Assembly: GCF_034057115.1 (NCBI RefSeq)
Contig: NZ_CP139195.1
Span: forward strand, 4,092,001-4,156,000
DNA: 64,000 bases
Source: Pseudomonas sp. AN-1
Lineage (GTDB): Bacteria > Pseudomonadota > Gammaproteobacteria > Pseudomonadales > Pseudomonadaceae
Direction of reading: 5' to 3'
The translations under genes and the position numbers were made by a program. Below, one piece after another: positions 1 through 7,983 of the stretch. Numbering within the stretch: the stretch's first letter is position 1; the number at the start of each line of letters is the position of its first letter. Under the pieces are notes generated by a model. The model ran no database searches. It saw only the letters and a program-made list of their open reading frames with translations, and was not told the origin of the DNA.

Positions 1-83
1 TCGCGCAGCCACAGGTTGTAGGCCGGGGCGTAGAGCAGCCCGGCGGGGAAGGGCAGGCCGTTGAGGGTGAGGATGTCGCTCAT
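1..83 (-). CDS. N-terminus of an unidentified small protein (cut by window edge)
   Basis: Only the first 27 codons are visible, starting at an ATG read from 83 and running off the window. The visible protein begins MSDILTLNGLPFPAG and continues with a Tyr-rich stretch ending in NLWLRD. The NLWLR ending loosely recalls the start of glycine cleavage H (lipoyl) proteins, where a similar HEWLR motif occurs, but this is too short for a family call. It lies 25 bases downstream of the DsrE-family gene on the same strand, so the two are probably co-transcribed. Confidence 0.45.
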   Translation of the reverse strand, partial: MSDILTLNGLPFPAGLLYAPAYNLWLR

Positions 84-108
84 GGGCGCTCCATGCTCGG
101 CACTATCG

Positions 109-471
109 TTACAGGGTCAGCACACGGTCGTATTCGAGGATCATCTGCGCCAGCTCGCCGCCGCTGGTGGCCGTCTCGACTTCCTCGATCAGCCGGTATG
201 CGTGCAGCGGCACACCGGGGGCGCAGCACATCAGCAGGCGCGCCCCGGCGCTTCTGGCCTGGCGGATGAAGTGGCGCAGCGGCTCGCCGCCGTCGACGGC
301 GCACAGCGTGTCGGCGATCTCCGCGCGCGCCAGCTGCACGCCCTCGCCGGTGAGGAACAGGGTCACCTCGGCGTCCATGCAGGCCAGCAGGGTGGCGATG
401 TGGAAGGGCGCGGCGCAGCGCATCGGCGTGCTCGGGCCGCTGGCGACCAGGATCAGGATGCGCTGCGCCAT
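109..471 (-). CDS. DsrE/DsrF-like family protein
   Basis: A 120-residue soluble protein beginning MAQRILILVASGPSTP. It shows the alternating hydrophobic beta-strand and helix pattern of the DsrE/DsrF/YchN fold: a first strand (ILILVAS), a second (EVTLFLTGEGV) and a third (ARLLMCCAPGV). Family members handle sulfur or act as small oligomeric accessory proteins. The CC pair in the third strand (near residue 85) sits where DsrE-type proteins can carry a reactive cysteine, but a sulfurtransferase role is only inferred. The start is 3 bases after the stop of the upstream DUF4136 lipoprotein, implying co-transcription. No specific pathway can be assigned. Confidence 0.75.
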   Translation of the reverse strand: MAQRILILVASGPSTPMRCAAPFHIATLLACMDAEVTLFLTGEGVQLARAEIADTLCAVDGGEPLRHFIRQARSAGARLLMCCAPGVPLHAYRLIEEVETATSGGELAQMILEYDRVLTL

Positions 472-474
472 GCT

Positions 475-1041
475 TCAGCGCCGCCGCGGCGGGTAATGTT
501 CGAGGATCTTCGCCACCGTTTCGTGGATGGCGGCGCTGCGCTCCTGGGGCGAGCCGGGGCTGCGGCGAACCATCTGCGCACCGCTGCCGCGCCAGATCAG
601 CTTGCCGTCCTGGTCGAGGAAGTCCAGCTGCAGGGTGCCGACCTGGTAGTCGAGGGTGCGTACCTCGGTGAAGCCGGGCGAGGCCCACAGTCGGCCATGG
701 CGGTCGGTCACCAGGTCGCTGCCGTAGTAGGTGGCGACCTGCTGCTGGCGGGTGTCGACGATCAGGAATGCCTGCACGCGAAAGTCGGCTGCCGCGCCAG
801 GGGCTGACTGGCGCAGCCCGCGCCGCTCGAGTTGCTGGGCGACCGCGGCGCGTACCCGTTGCTCGGTGAGGTCGCTGGTCAGGCGCGGGTCGTTCGGGCG
901 GTACTGCACGGCCGGCTCCTGCCAGCTCCAGGTCTGCAGGGCGGCGAAGTCGCGGTTGGGGTCGTAGTCGCTGTCGACCTGGATGCTCTGGCAGGCGGCC
1001 AGGCCGAGCAGGACGACGAGGAGGAGGGTACGGCGGAACAT
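475..1041 (-). CDS. DUF4136 outer-membrane lipoprotein (first paralogue)
   Basis: A 188-residue protein. The N-terminus (MFRRTLLLVVLLGLAAC) is a lipoprotein signal peptide with an LAAC lipobox, so the mature protein should start at Cys17. The rest matches the DUF4136 pattern: an opening segment with DYDPNRDFAALQTWSW, a central AVAQQLERRGLRQ helix, and a late strand reading LQLDFLDQDGKLIWRG. DUF4136 proteins are envelope lipoproteins of unknown function. It lies just downstream of a second, diverged DUF4136 gene, so this is a tandem pair. The ATG at 1041 is preceded on the minus strand by a GGGAGAT ribosome-binding site. Confidence 0.85.
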   Translation of the reverse strand: MFRRTLLLVVLLGLAACQSIQVDSDYDPNRDFAALQTWSWQEPAVQYRPNDPRLTSDLTEQRVRAAVAQQLERRGLRQSAPGAAADFRVQAFLIVDTRQQQVATYYGSDLVTDRHGRLWASPGFTEVRTLDYQVGTLQLDFLDQDGKLIWRGSGAQMVRRSPGSPQERSAAIHETVAKILEHYPPRRR

Positions 1042-1115
1042 GGTGATCTCCCGGAGGCAGAAAGGCGCCGGGATTGGCGTCGTACCGATGAGAGTGGTCG
1101 CGTCCGGTGCCGCGG

Positions 1116-1703
1116 TCAAGGCGGCGGGAAGCCGTCCAGCGCCTGGCGCACGGCGCGGCGCAGGGCATCGGCGCTGGCGGCGCCACGGCCGCTCTGCTCG
1201 GCTTCGCCGACGGCCTGCCAGACCCGCTCGCCGCTGCGGGCATCGAAGAAGTCCAGCTGCACCTCCTCGACCCGATAGGTTACGGTACGGACCAGCGGGA
1301 TGGGCATGCCCCCCCAGTAGCCGTAGTGGTGATGGTAGTAACCCAGGCCGGCCCCGAGATAGGGATCGTCGTAGGTCTGACGCTGGCGGATCGCACTGCG
1401 CTGGTAGGCGCGCAGGCTGAGGGTGGCCGGGCTCTGCGCGCTCCCCGGGCGCAGGCCGCGCTGATCGAGTTCGGCGCTGACGATGCCGGCCAGCAGTTCG
1501 TCCACCTCTTCGGCCCACTGCCAGTGGCGATACTGGCCGAAGTCGCGCGTCGCCGGCGGATAGCTGCCCGGGTCGGCATGGCGCGCCGTCGCCGGGTCGA
1601 GGGGCGCCGGCGGATAGGGCTGGTGGCTGGCCGTGTAGGGGTTGCTGGTCTGACAGCCGGCGAGGGCGGCGAGCAGCAGCAGGAGCGGGACGCGGGCGGA
1701 CAT
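1116..1703 (-). CDS. DUF4136 lipoprotein (second paralogue)
   Basis: A 195-residue protein starting MSARVPLLLLLAALAGC, a clear lipoprotein signal with lipobox LAGC (Cys17). The C-terminal half repeats the features of its neighbour: ELDQRGLRPG and a strand VEEVQLDFFDARSGERVWQ. A His/Tyr/Gly-rich insert (YYHHHYGYWGG, about residues 135-145) is typical of several DUF4136 proteins. The reading frame stays open upstream to 1760, but the signal peptide only makes sense from the ATG at 1703. The 74 bases to the next gene contain no obvious terminator. Function unknown. Confidence 0.82.
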   Translation of the reverse strand: MSARVPLLLLLAALAGCQTSNPYTASHQPYPPAPLDPATARHADPGSYPPATRDFGQYRHWQWAEEVDELLAGIVSAELDQRGLRPGSAQSPATLSLRAYQRSAIRQRQTYDDPYLGAGLGYYHHHYGYWGGMPIPLVRTVTYRVEEVQLDFFDARSGERVWQAVGEAEQSGRGAASADALRRAVRQALDGFPPP

Positions 1704-1856
1704 GGCGGCACCTGCGAGTAACGGGGCGATCATGCACAGCTTGCGACCGAAGACCGCCATTTATCAATGCCCGTGCGCGGCATTGTCCTGCAGGGGCGGG
1801 GCGATCCGCCGCCATGTGCCGCTTGGCGGCAGGCTGGGCGAGCCCCGCCGCTGGCA

Positions 1857-2624
1857 TCAGGGCTGCGGTCGGCAGATCCAGTGCAGGTAGCGGCCGAGCC
1901 CGGCGAAGGCCGGGTGGCGGCGGTAGGCCAGTTCCATCTCCAGCAGGTCGGTCAGCTCGGCGCGGGCCTGGAACTCGGCCGGCATGTAGTCGTGGAACAC
2001 CCGCACGCCGCTGCGCTGCTCGACGCGGAACCAGTCGTCCAGCTGCACGGCCAGCTCGCGCGGGTCGAGCGGGCGCTGCGGCGTCAGGCTCTGCCCCTCG
2101 CCGGCGAAGCGCTCCCTGCGCAGCTTGCGGAAGTGACCCTTGAGCAGATTGCGGTAGATCAGCGCGTCACGGTTGTAGAAGGCCAGCGACAGCCAGCCGT
2201 CGGGGGCCGTGAGCTGATGCAGCACCGGCAGGATCGCCGGCGGCTCGGCCAGCCACTCCAGCACCGCATGGCAGAGCACCAGATCGAAGCGGGTATCCAG
2301 CTGGTCGAGCAGCTCCTGCCAGGGCGCCTGGATGAAGGTGGCTTGCTGGCCCGCTTCGGCAAAGCGCGCGCGGGCGCCCTCCAGCATCGGTGCGGCGGGC
2401 TCGGCCAGGGTCACCGCATGGCCCTGGCCGGCCAGCCACAGGCTCATGTGGCCGAGGCCGGCGCCGACGTCGAGCACCCGCAGCGGCCGCTCGGGCAGCG
2501 CCTCCTTGAGATCGGCCTGCAGTACGGCGAGGCGGATGGCACCCTTGGCGCCGCCGTAGATCTTCTCGGCGAAGCGGGTGGCCAGTTCGTCGAAATGACG
2601 GTCCTGCTGTCCGGATTCGCTCAT
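1857..2624 (-). CDS. cmoM: tRNA uridine 5-carboxymethoxyacetic acid methyltransferase CmoM
   Basis: A 255-residue class I SAM-dependent methyltransferase. Motif I is clear (VLDVGAGLGHMS, residues 50-61), followed by the acidic loop TLAEPAAPML and the post-I segment FDLVLCHAVLEWL. Length and the N-terminal FDELATRFAEKIYGGAKGAIR match CmoM/SmtA, which methylates cmo5U at the tRNA wobble position to mcmo5U. The start ATG overlaps the stop of the preceding MazG-like gene (ATGA), so the two are translationally coupled. CmoM is favoured over a generic methyltransferase because of the GAKG segment and the C-terminal cluster ending YLHWICRP. Confidence 0.85.
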   Translation of the reverse strand: MSESGQQDRHFDELATRFAEKIYGGAKGAIRLAVLQADLKEALPERPLRVLDVGAGLGHMSLWLAGQGHAVTLAEPAAPMLEGARARFAEAGQQATFIQAPWQELLDQLDTRFDLVLCHAVLEWLAEPPAILPVLHQLTAPDGWLSLAFYNRDALIYRNLLKGHFRKLRRERFAGEGQSLTPQRPLDPRELAVQLDDWFRVEQRSGVRVFHDYMPAEFQARAELTDLLEMELAYRRHPAFAGLGRYLHWICRPQP

Positions 2625-2932
2625 CGCTTGTAGCGCCGTTCGGTGTCGGCCAGCTTGGCGCGCACCACGGCGTCCAGGTCCAGGCCCAGTTCGCCGCACA
2701 GCAGCAACAGGTAGAGCACCACGTCGCCGATCTCCTGGCCGGCGTGCTCCAGCGTGTCGCCCGGCAGCCGCCGGGCCTCGTCCTCGCTCAGCCACTGGAA
2801 GATCTCCACCAGCTCGGCCATCTCCACGCTGGCGGCCATGACCAGGTTCTTCGGGCTGTGGAAGCGCCGCCAGTCGTTGTGGTCGCGGATGGCGTGCAGG
2901 CGGCGGGTCAGTTCCTCGATGTCCATGGGCAT
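2621..2932 (-). CDS. MazG-like nucleotide pyrophosphohydrolase
   Basis: A 103-residue all-alpha protein with the MazG/RS21-C6 signature. EMAELVEIFQW supplies the first pair of metal-binding glutamates and EIGDVVLYLLLL the ExxD pair, separated by a short loop. Such enzymes hydrolyse (d)NTPs, often non-canonical ones, to the monophosphate and pyrophosphate. The ATG at 2932 shares one base with the stop of yacG (TGATG). A second ATG six bases later would give a protein two residues shorter. The stop overlaps cmoM. The small single-domain form resembles mammalian DCTPP1 and bacterial dCTPase-like members more than full-length MazG. Confidence 0.85.
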   Translation of the reverse strand: MPMDIEELTRRLHAIRDHNDWRRFHSPKNLVMAASVEMAELVEIFQWLSEDEARRLPGDTLEHAGQEIGDVVLYLLLLCGELGLDLDAVVRAKLADTERRYKR

Positions 2933-3132
2933 CAGTGCCGGCGTCCTTCCAGATCGCCGCTGAACAGCTCGTCTTCCAGATCGTCGCCGGGGATGGCGTG
3001 CTCCTCGGCTGCCCAGGCGCCGAGGTCGATCAGCTTGCAGCGCTCGCAGCAGAAGGGGCGGTAGGGGTTGTCGGCCGTCCACTCCACCTGCGCAGCGCAG
3101 GTCGGGCAGGCGACGGTCAGGGGCTTGTTCAT
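2932..3132 (-). CDS. yacG: DNA gyrase inhibitor / zinc protein YacG
   Basis: A 66-residue zinc-ribbon protein. Two cysteine pairs are visible, CPTC near residues 9-12 and CERC near residues 29-32 (preceded by FC), matching the YacG zinc site. In E. coli YacG binds GyrB and inhibits gyrase. The C-terminal tail is acidic ([11 protein letters not shown]), as usual in the family. Its ATG overlaps the coaE stop by one base (TGATG). The coaE-yacG pairing is conserved in gammaproteobacteria and supports the call. Confidence 0.92.
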   Translation of the reverse strand: MNKPLTVACPTCAAQVEWTADNPYRPFCCERCKLIDLGAWAAEEHAIPGDDLEDELFSGDLEGRRH

Positions 3133-3740
3133 CACTGGCCTCCTCGCAGGGTCAGATAGAAGTCGTGCAGGCGCTCCACCTCGCCGTGCAGCCAGGCCAG
3201 GTCGCGGTCGTTGACCAGCACGTCGTGGGCATGGCGCAGGCGCTCCTCGCGGCTGGCCTGGGCCTGCAGGATGGCGCGCACCTGCGCCTCGGGGACACGG
3301 TCGCGCTGCACGGTGCGCTCGATCTGCACCTGCTCCGGCACGTCCACCACCAGCACGCGTTGGCTCATCTGCCGCTGTGCAGCGGACTCCACCAGCAGCG
3401 GCGAGACCAGGATGGCGTAGGGCGAGCGGGCTTCCTCCAGGGCGTCGCGCATCTCCGCACGGATCAGCGGATGCAGCAGCTGCTCCAGCCACTGGCGCTC
3501 CTCGGGGGAGTCGAAGATCCGCGCGCGCAGCGCCGCGCGGTCCAGCGCGCCATCCTCGCGGAGGATCTGTGCGCCGAAGCGGTCGACGATGTGGGCCAGC
3601 GCCGGCCGGCCGGGCTCGACCACCCAGCGCGCCGCCTGGTCGGCATCGACCAGGTGCACGCCGAGGCTGGCGAAATGGTCGGCCGCCGCGCTCTTGCCGC
3701 TGCCGATGCCGCCGGTCAGGCCGAGAATCCAGGGTTTCAT
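3132..3740 (-). CDS. coaE: Dephospho-CoA kinase
   Basis: A 202-residue P-loop kinase that phosphorylates dephospho-CoA in the last step of coenzyme A synthesis. The Walker A motif [12 protein letters not shown] is at residues 7-18, followed by the substrate-binding [13 protein letters not shown]. The ATG at 3740 has an excellent ribosome-binding site (GGACCTCCTTTCCC on the minus strand). It heads the coupled chain coaE-yacG-MazG-like-cmoM and follows pilD on the same strand, as in P. aeruginosa, but is separated from pilD by a 197-base spacer carrying an inverted repeat. Confidence 0.96.
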   Translation of the reverse strand: MKPWILGLTGGIGSGKSAAADHFASLGVHLVDADQAARWVVEPGRPALAHIVDRFGAQILREDGALDRAALRARIFDSPEERQWLEQLLHPLIRAEMRDALEEARSPYAILVSPLLVESAAQRQMSQRVLVVDVPEQVQIERTVQRDRVPEAQVRAILQAQASREERLRHAHDVLVNDRDLAWLHGEVERLHDFYLTLRGGQ

Positions 3741-3878
3741 GGGAAAGGAGGTCCGTAGCCGCGATGGCGCATTATCGCCCGGTTGGGCGAAGGGCTCCAC
3801 TCGGCGAGTGCGGATTGCAGGGAGGGCGCCGTGTGATGGGAACTTGCGCCAGCGAATGGCCACCATGGCGCGCCGCTA

Positions 3879-3936
3879 CGCAGCGGGCCTGTGCTGGAAA
3901 CTCGCTGCGCGGATCTTCAACCGCAGGCCCGTTGCG
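3879..3936. repeat. Imperfect inverted repeat in the pilD-coaE spacer
   Basis: The 13-base arms CGCAGCGGGCCTG (3879-3891) and CAGGCCCGTTGCG (3924-3936) are reverse complements with one mismatch, separated by 32 bases. The spacer contains TGGAAACTCGCTGCGCGG, which resembles the cores of the palindromes near 40340 and 56445. It is probably a REP-like extragenic element that could form a hairpin between pilD and coaE. There is no T-tract, so a classical terminator is unlikely. The rest of the 197-base gap shows nothing recognisable. Confidence 0.55.
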
Positions 3937-3937
3937 A

Positions 3938-4807
3938 TCAACCCATCCCTGCAAAGCGCAGGTAGCTGCCGGTGATCTCGTCGCCCCACAGCAGGGCGAT
4001 CCAGCCGGCGATGGCCAGGTAGGGGCCGAAGGGCAGCGGCGTACCGCTCCCGGCGCGGCGCAGGCGCAGGATGACGATGCCGAGCACGGCGCCGACCAGC
4101 GAGGACAGCAGGATGGTCAGCGGCAGGATCTGCCAGCCACCCCAGGCGCCGAGCATGGCCAGCAGCTTGAAGTCACCGTAGCCCATGCCCTCCTTGCCGG
4201 TCACCAGCTTGAACAGCCAGTACACCGACCACAGGCTGAGATAGCCGGCCACCGCCCCCCAGAAGGCATCGGCCGGGCTAGCGAACAGCCCGGACTGGTT
4301 GACGATCAGCCCCAGCCACAGCAGCGGCAGCACCAGCACGTCGGGCAGCAGCTGATGATCGGCATCGATCAGACTCATCGCCAGCAGGCCCCAGCTCAGC
4401 AGCAGCGCGGCACCTGCCTGCCAGCCGAAGCCGAAGTGCCAGGCGACATAGCCCGACAGCATGCCGCAGGCCAGCTCCACCAGCGGATAGCGCTTGCTGA
4501 TCGGCGCCTGGCAGCCCGAGCAGCGCCCGCGCAGGGCCAGCCAGCTGAGCAGCGGGATGTTCTCCCAAGGCCTGATCCGGTGCCCGCAGTGCGGGCAACT
4601 GGAGTCCGGCAGCAGCAGATCGAAGCGCTCGTGCTCGACGCCCGGCAGCTCCAGCACCTCGCGCGCCTGCGCCTGCCAGTCGCGCTGCATCATGATCGGC
4701 AGGCGGTAGACCACCACGTTGAGGAAACTGCCGATCAGCAGGCCGATGACGGTAGCGCAGAAAACGAAGGCCAGCGGGTTGCTGGCCAGGAAGTCGACGA
4801 TATTCAT
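3938..4807 (-). CDS. pilD: Prepilin peptidase / N-methyltransferase PilD
   Basis: A 289-residue inner-membrane enzyme that cleaves the leader of type IV prepilins and pseudopilins and N-methylates the new N-terminal Phe. The cytoplasmic zinc domain is intact (CPHC at 71-74, CSGC at 96-99). Both catalytic aspartates of the TFPP aspartic protease family are present: Asp148 (LIDADHQLLPD) and Asp212 (GMGYGDFKL). About eight membrane helices are visible. It ends the pilB-pilC-pilD operon three bases after pilC and should process the PilA encoded at 7984. Confidence 0.97.
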   Translation of the reverse strand: MNIVDFLASNPLAFVFCATVIGLLIGSFLNVVVYRLPIMMQRDWQAQAREVLELPGVEHERFDLLLPDSSCPHCGHRIRPWENIPLLSWLALRGRCSGCQAPISKRYPLVELACGMLSGYVAWHFGFGWQAGAALLLSWGLLAMSLIDADHQLLPDVLVLPLLWLGLIVNQSGLFASPADAFWGAVAGYLSLWSVYWLFKLVTGKEGMGYGDFKLLAMLGAWGGWQILPLTILLSSLVGAVLGIVILRLRRAGSGTPLPFGPYLAIAGWIALLWGDEITGSYLRFAGMG

Positions 4808-4810
4808 GGA

Positions 4811-6052
4811 TTAGACGACTTGGCCCAGCTGGAAGATCGGCAGGTACATGGCAATGATCAGGCCGCCGACCAGCACGCCGAGCACGGCCATGATCAGCGG
4901 CTCCATCAGGGTGGTGAGGTTGTCGACCATGTTGTCCACCTCGGCCTCGTAGTATTCGGCAACCTTGTCCAGCATGCTGTCCAGCGAGCCGGACTCCTCG
5001 CCGATGGAGGTCATTTGGATGGCCATGGCGGGGAAGATGGCGGCGGTGCGCATGGCGAAATTCAGCTGGATACCGCTGGAAACGTCCTGCTTGATCTTGT
5101 TGACCGCATTGCGGAATACCACGTTGCCGGCTGCGCCGGCAACCGAGTCCAGCGCCTCGACCAAGGGCACACCAGCTGCGAAGGTGGTGGACAGTGTACG
5201 TGCATAGCGGGCCACCGCACTCTTGTAACTGATATCACCCACCAGCGGAATTTTCAGCATGGTGCGGTCCACCTGATTGCGGAATTTTTCCGAGCTCCGA
5301 TGTATCTGCTTGAAGATGAAAACTGCTGCGACAATTCCCGCCAGGGCAATGAGCCACCATTGCTGCAGGACTTCGGAAATATTGATCACCATCATGGTGA
5401 AGGCGGGCAGCTCGGCACCAAAGCCTTCGAAGACACTCTGAAACTGAGGCACCACCTTGATAAGGAGGATCGCAGAAACGATCACCGCAACCACGATCAC
5501 TGCAATCGGATAGGTCATGGCCTTCTTGACCTTGGCCTTGAGCGCCTCAGTTTTTTCCTTGTAGGTGGCGATGCGGTCCAGCAGGGTTTCCAGGGCGCCG
5601 GACTGCTCGCCTGACTCCACCAGGTTGCAGTAGAGGTCGTCGAAGTAGCGCGGCTTCTTGCGCAGCGCCGAGGCCAGGCTATTGCCGGCAGCGACCTCCT
5701 GCTTGATCTCCAGAACAAGGGCGCGCATGTTCTGGTTTTCCACCCCGTCGGCGATGATGTCGAACGACTGCAGCAGTGGCACGCCGGACTTCATCATGGT
5801 AGCCAACTGACGAGAAAACAGGGCGATATCGATAGGTTTGATCGCTTTACCCTTGCCGAGCAGAGAGCCAGCCTTCTTGCGTACCTTGATTGGATTGATG
5901 CCCTGCTTGCGCAGTTGCGCCTTGACCATGGCCGAGTTCGATGCATTGATCTCGCCCTTGATCTTGGTGCCGCGACGATCGACCCCCTCCCAGATGTAAG
6001 GGCTGTTCTGTGGCGCTTTTGCCGCCGCTTTTGCCGCCAGTTTTGCCGCCAT
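4811..6052 (-). CDS. pilC: Type IV pilus inner-membrane platform protein PilC
   Basis: A 413-residue GspF/PilC-family platform protein linking the PilB and PilT motors to pilus assembly. It has an Ala/Lys-rich cytoplasmic N-terminus (MAAKLAAKAAAKAP), two GspF cytoplasmic domains (roughly 70-190 and 270-390), and membrane helices near 175-195, 220-250 and 385-410. Conserved segments include FSRQLATMMKSGVPL, the ESGEQSGALETLLD box and its C-terminal copy GEESGSLDSMLD. It starts two bases after the pilB stop. Codon use here is slightly more AT-rich than in the flanking core genes. Confidence 0.97.
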   Translation of the reverse strand: MAAKLAAKAAAKAPQNSPYIWEGVDRRGTKIKGEINASNSAMVKAQLRKQGINPIKVRKKAGSLLGKGKAIKPIDIALFSRQLATMMKSGVPLLQSFDIIADGVENQNMRALVLEIKQEVAAGNSLASALRKKPRYFDDLYCNLVESGEQSGALETLLDRIATYKEKTEALKAKVKKAMTYPIAVIVVAVIVSAILLIKVVPQFQSVFEGFGAELPAFTMMVINISEVLQQWWLIALAGIVAAVFIFKQIHRSSEKFRNQVDRTMLKIPLVGDISYKSAVARYARTLSTTFAAGVPLVEALDSVAGAAGNVVFRNAVNKIKQDVSSGIQLNFAMRTAAIFPAMAIQMTSIGEESGSLDSMLDKVAEYYEAEVDNMVDNLTTLMEPLIMAVLGVLVGGLIIAMYLPIFQLGQVV

Positions 6053-6054
6053 GC

Positions 6055-7755
6055 TTAATCCTTGGTCACGCGGTTGACTTCCTCGAGGCTGGTCAGGCCT
6101 TGCATGGCCTTGAGCAGTCCCGAAGTGCGCAGGTCGTTGAAGCCTTCCTCGCGAGCCTTGGTCGCGATTTCGATGGAGTTGCCGTCCTCCATGATAATCC
6201 GTTGCAGGGCCGGAGTGATTTTAACCACTTCATAAATACCCACGCGGCCCTTGTAGCCTTTCTTGCAAGCGTCGCAGCCGACCGGCTGGTAGATCTTGAA
6301 CTTGCCGATCTGCTCCTCGGGGAAGCCCTCCTTGAGCAGCGCCTCGCGAGGGATGTCGTGGATCTTTTTGCACTGCGGGCACAGGCGGCGGGCCAGGCGC
6401 TGGGCGATGATCAGGTTGACCGAAGTGGCAATGTTGAACGAGGGTACGCCCATGTTGCGCAGGCGGGTGAGGGTTTCCGCGGCGCTGTTGGTGTGCAGGG
6501 TGGACATCACCATGTGGCCGGTCTGCGCGGCCTTGACGGCGATCTCGGCGGTTTCCAGGTCGCGGATCTCGCCGACCATGATCACGTCCGGATCCTGGCG
6601 CAGGAAGGCGCGCAGGGCCTGGGTGAAGTCCATGCCCTGCTTGGGGTTGACGTTGACCTGGTTTATGCCCTCCAGGTTGATCTCCACCGGGTCCTCGGCA
6701 GTGGAAATGTTGATGTCCGGCGTGTTGAGGATGTTCAGGCCGGTGTATAGGGAAACCGTCTTGCCCGAGCCTGTGGGGCCGGTTACCAGGATCATGCCCT
6801 GCGGCTGGCTGAGCGCCTTCAGGTACAGCTCCTTCTGGTTCTCCTCGTAGCCGAGGGCATCGATACCCATCTGGGCGCTGGACGGGTCGAGGATCCGCAT
6901 CACGATCTTCTCGCCCCACAGGGTTGGCAGGGTGTTGACCCGGAAGTCGATGGCCTTGTTGGCGGAGATCTTCAGCTTGATCCGTCCGTCCTGGGGTTTG
7001 CGCCGCTCGGAGATGTCCATGGCGGCCATCACCTTGAGGCGCGCGGCGATGCGGGTGGCCAACTGGATTGGCGGTTTGGCCACCTCGTGGAGGATGCCGT
7101 CGGTACGAAAACGTACCCGGTAGCTCTTCTCATAGGGTTCGAAATGCAGGTCGGAGGAGCCGCCGCGAATGGCGTCCAGCAGCATCTTGTTGACGAACTT
7201 GACCACCGGGGAGTCGTCGGTTTCGTTGGCGACGGCCTCCTCCTTCTTCTCGCCCCCCTGCTCGACATCCACCCCGTCCAGGTCGACATCGCCGAGATCC
7301 TCCATACCGCTGGTGCTGTTGTCGAAGAACTTGTCGATGGCTTCACCGAGCTTGTCGTCCTCGACCAGCAGGGCTTCGACGGTCAGCCCGGTGCTGAACT
7401 GGATGTCGCGGATCGCCTGCTGGTTGGTGGGATCGGAGACGCCGACGAAGAGCAGGTTGCCGCGCTTGAGCAGCGGCAGCACGCGGTGCTGGCGGATCAG
7501 TTTCTCGCTGACCAGTTCCCTGGGCTGCGCCTCCTTGTCCAGCGCCTTCAGCTCCAGCAGCGGCAGGCCGAACTGCTCGGCGGCCATTTCTGCCAGTGCA
7601 CGTGGCTTGACCAGCTTGTTCTGTACCAGATGGCTGACCAGCGGGATCTTGTTGCGCAGCGCTTCGGCCTGTGCCTGCTGGGCAGTCTTCGCATCGAGCA
7701 GCTCGGCAAGCACCAGTTGGCGGGCCAGACCGGTGAGGGCGATGGAGTCGTTCAT
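6055..7755 (-). CDS. pilB: Type IV pilus extension ATPase PilB
   Basis: A 566-residue hexameric secretion ATPase powering pilus extension. The N-terminal MshE-like domain (1-140) is followed by the RecA-like domain with Walker A GPTGSGKT (326-333), the Asp box and Walker B region (DPDVIMVGEIRD), and a zinc-binding four-cysteine motif (CPQC and CDAC). The acidic linker around 150-182 (EDLGDVDLDGVDVEQGGEKK) is longer than in some homologues. The ATG at 7755 is preferred to an upstream in-frame TTG because it gives the usual 566-residue length. The gene is divergent from pilA. Confidence 0.97.
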   Translation of the reverse strand: MNDSIALTGLARQLVLAELLDAKTAQQAQAEALRNKIPLVSHLVQNKLVKPRALAEMAAEQFGLPLLELKALDKEAQPRELVSEKLIRQHRVLPLLKRGNLLFVGVSDPTNQQAIRDIQFSTGLTVEALLVEDDKLGEAIDKFFDNSTSGMEDLGDVDLDGVDVEQGGEKKEEAVANETDDSPVVKFVNKMLLDAIRGGSSDLHFEPYEKSYRVRFRTDGILHEVAKPPIQLATRIAARLKVMAAMDISERRKPQDGRIKLKISANKAIDFRVNTLPTLWGEKIVMRILDPSSAQMGIDALGYEENQKELYLKALSQPQGMILVTGPTGSGKTVSLYTGLNILNTPDINISTAEDPVEINLEGINQVNVNPKQGMDFTQALRAFLRQDPDVIMVGEIRDLETAEIAVKAAQTGHMVMSTLHTNSAAETLTRLRNMGVPSFNIATSVNLIIAQRLARRLCPQCKKIHDIPREALLKEGFPEEQIGKFKIYQPVGCDACKKGYKGRVGIYEVVKITPALQRIIMEDGNSIEIATKAREEGFNDLRTSGLLKAMQGLTSLEEVNRVTKD

Positions 7756-7916
7756 GGGGGGCAACCTGAGAGTCCGTTGGCCGCCTTATAGCGTACTGGC
7801 GTGCCGGTGCCAAATCCCTGCAAAGCGTGTGACAAAAAACGGCACATCCTGCCGCAGGGGGCGCGCACTGCCGGGATGGTTAGGCCTGGAGCGCGCGAAA
7901 TGCGGCTTTCGCGGAG

Positions 7917-7932
7917 TTGGCACGCTATCTGC
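7917..7932 (+). promoter_or_regulatory. Sigma-54 promoter of pilA
   Basis: TTGGCACGCTATCTGC contains the -24 GG (7919-7920) and -12 GC (7931-7932) elements separated by exactly 10 bases, and the TGGCACG box matches the sigma-54 consensus. Transcription should start about 12 bases downstream, near 7944, leaving a leader of about 40 bases before pilA. Pseudomonas pilA promoters are activated by PilS/PilR. Those genes are outside this window, while rpoN is inside it at 44400-45890. Confidence 0.9.
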
Positions 7933-7983
7933 TTGGGTATTTTCAGGTCAAAGGACCTTTCCCCTCTTTCAAGGAGCACGACT

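Noticed and set aside
3377-5614. 745-codon open frame on the plus strand
   Set aside because: It is antisense to coaE, pilD and pilC and contains a His/Gln-rich shadow translation with no recognisable domain.
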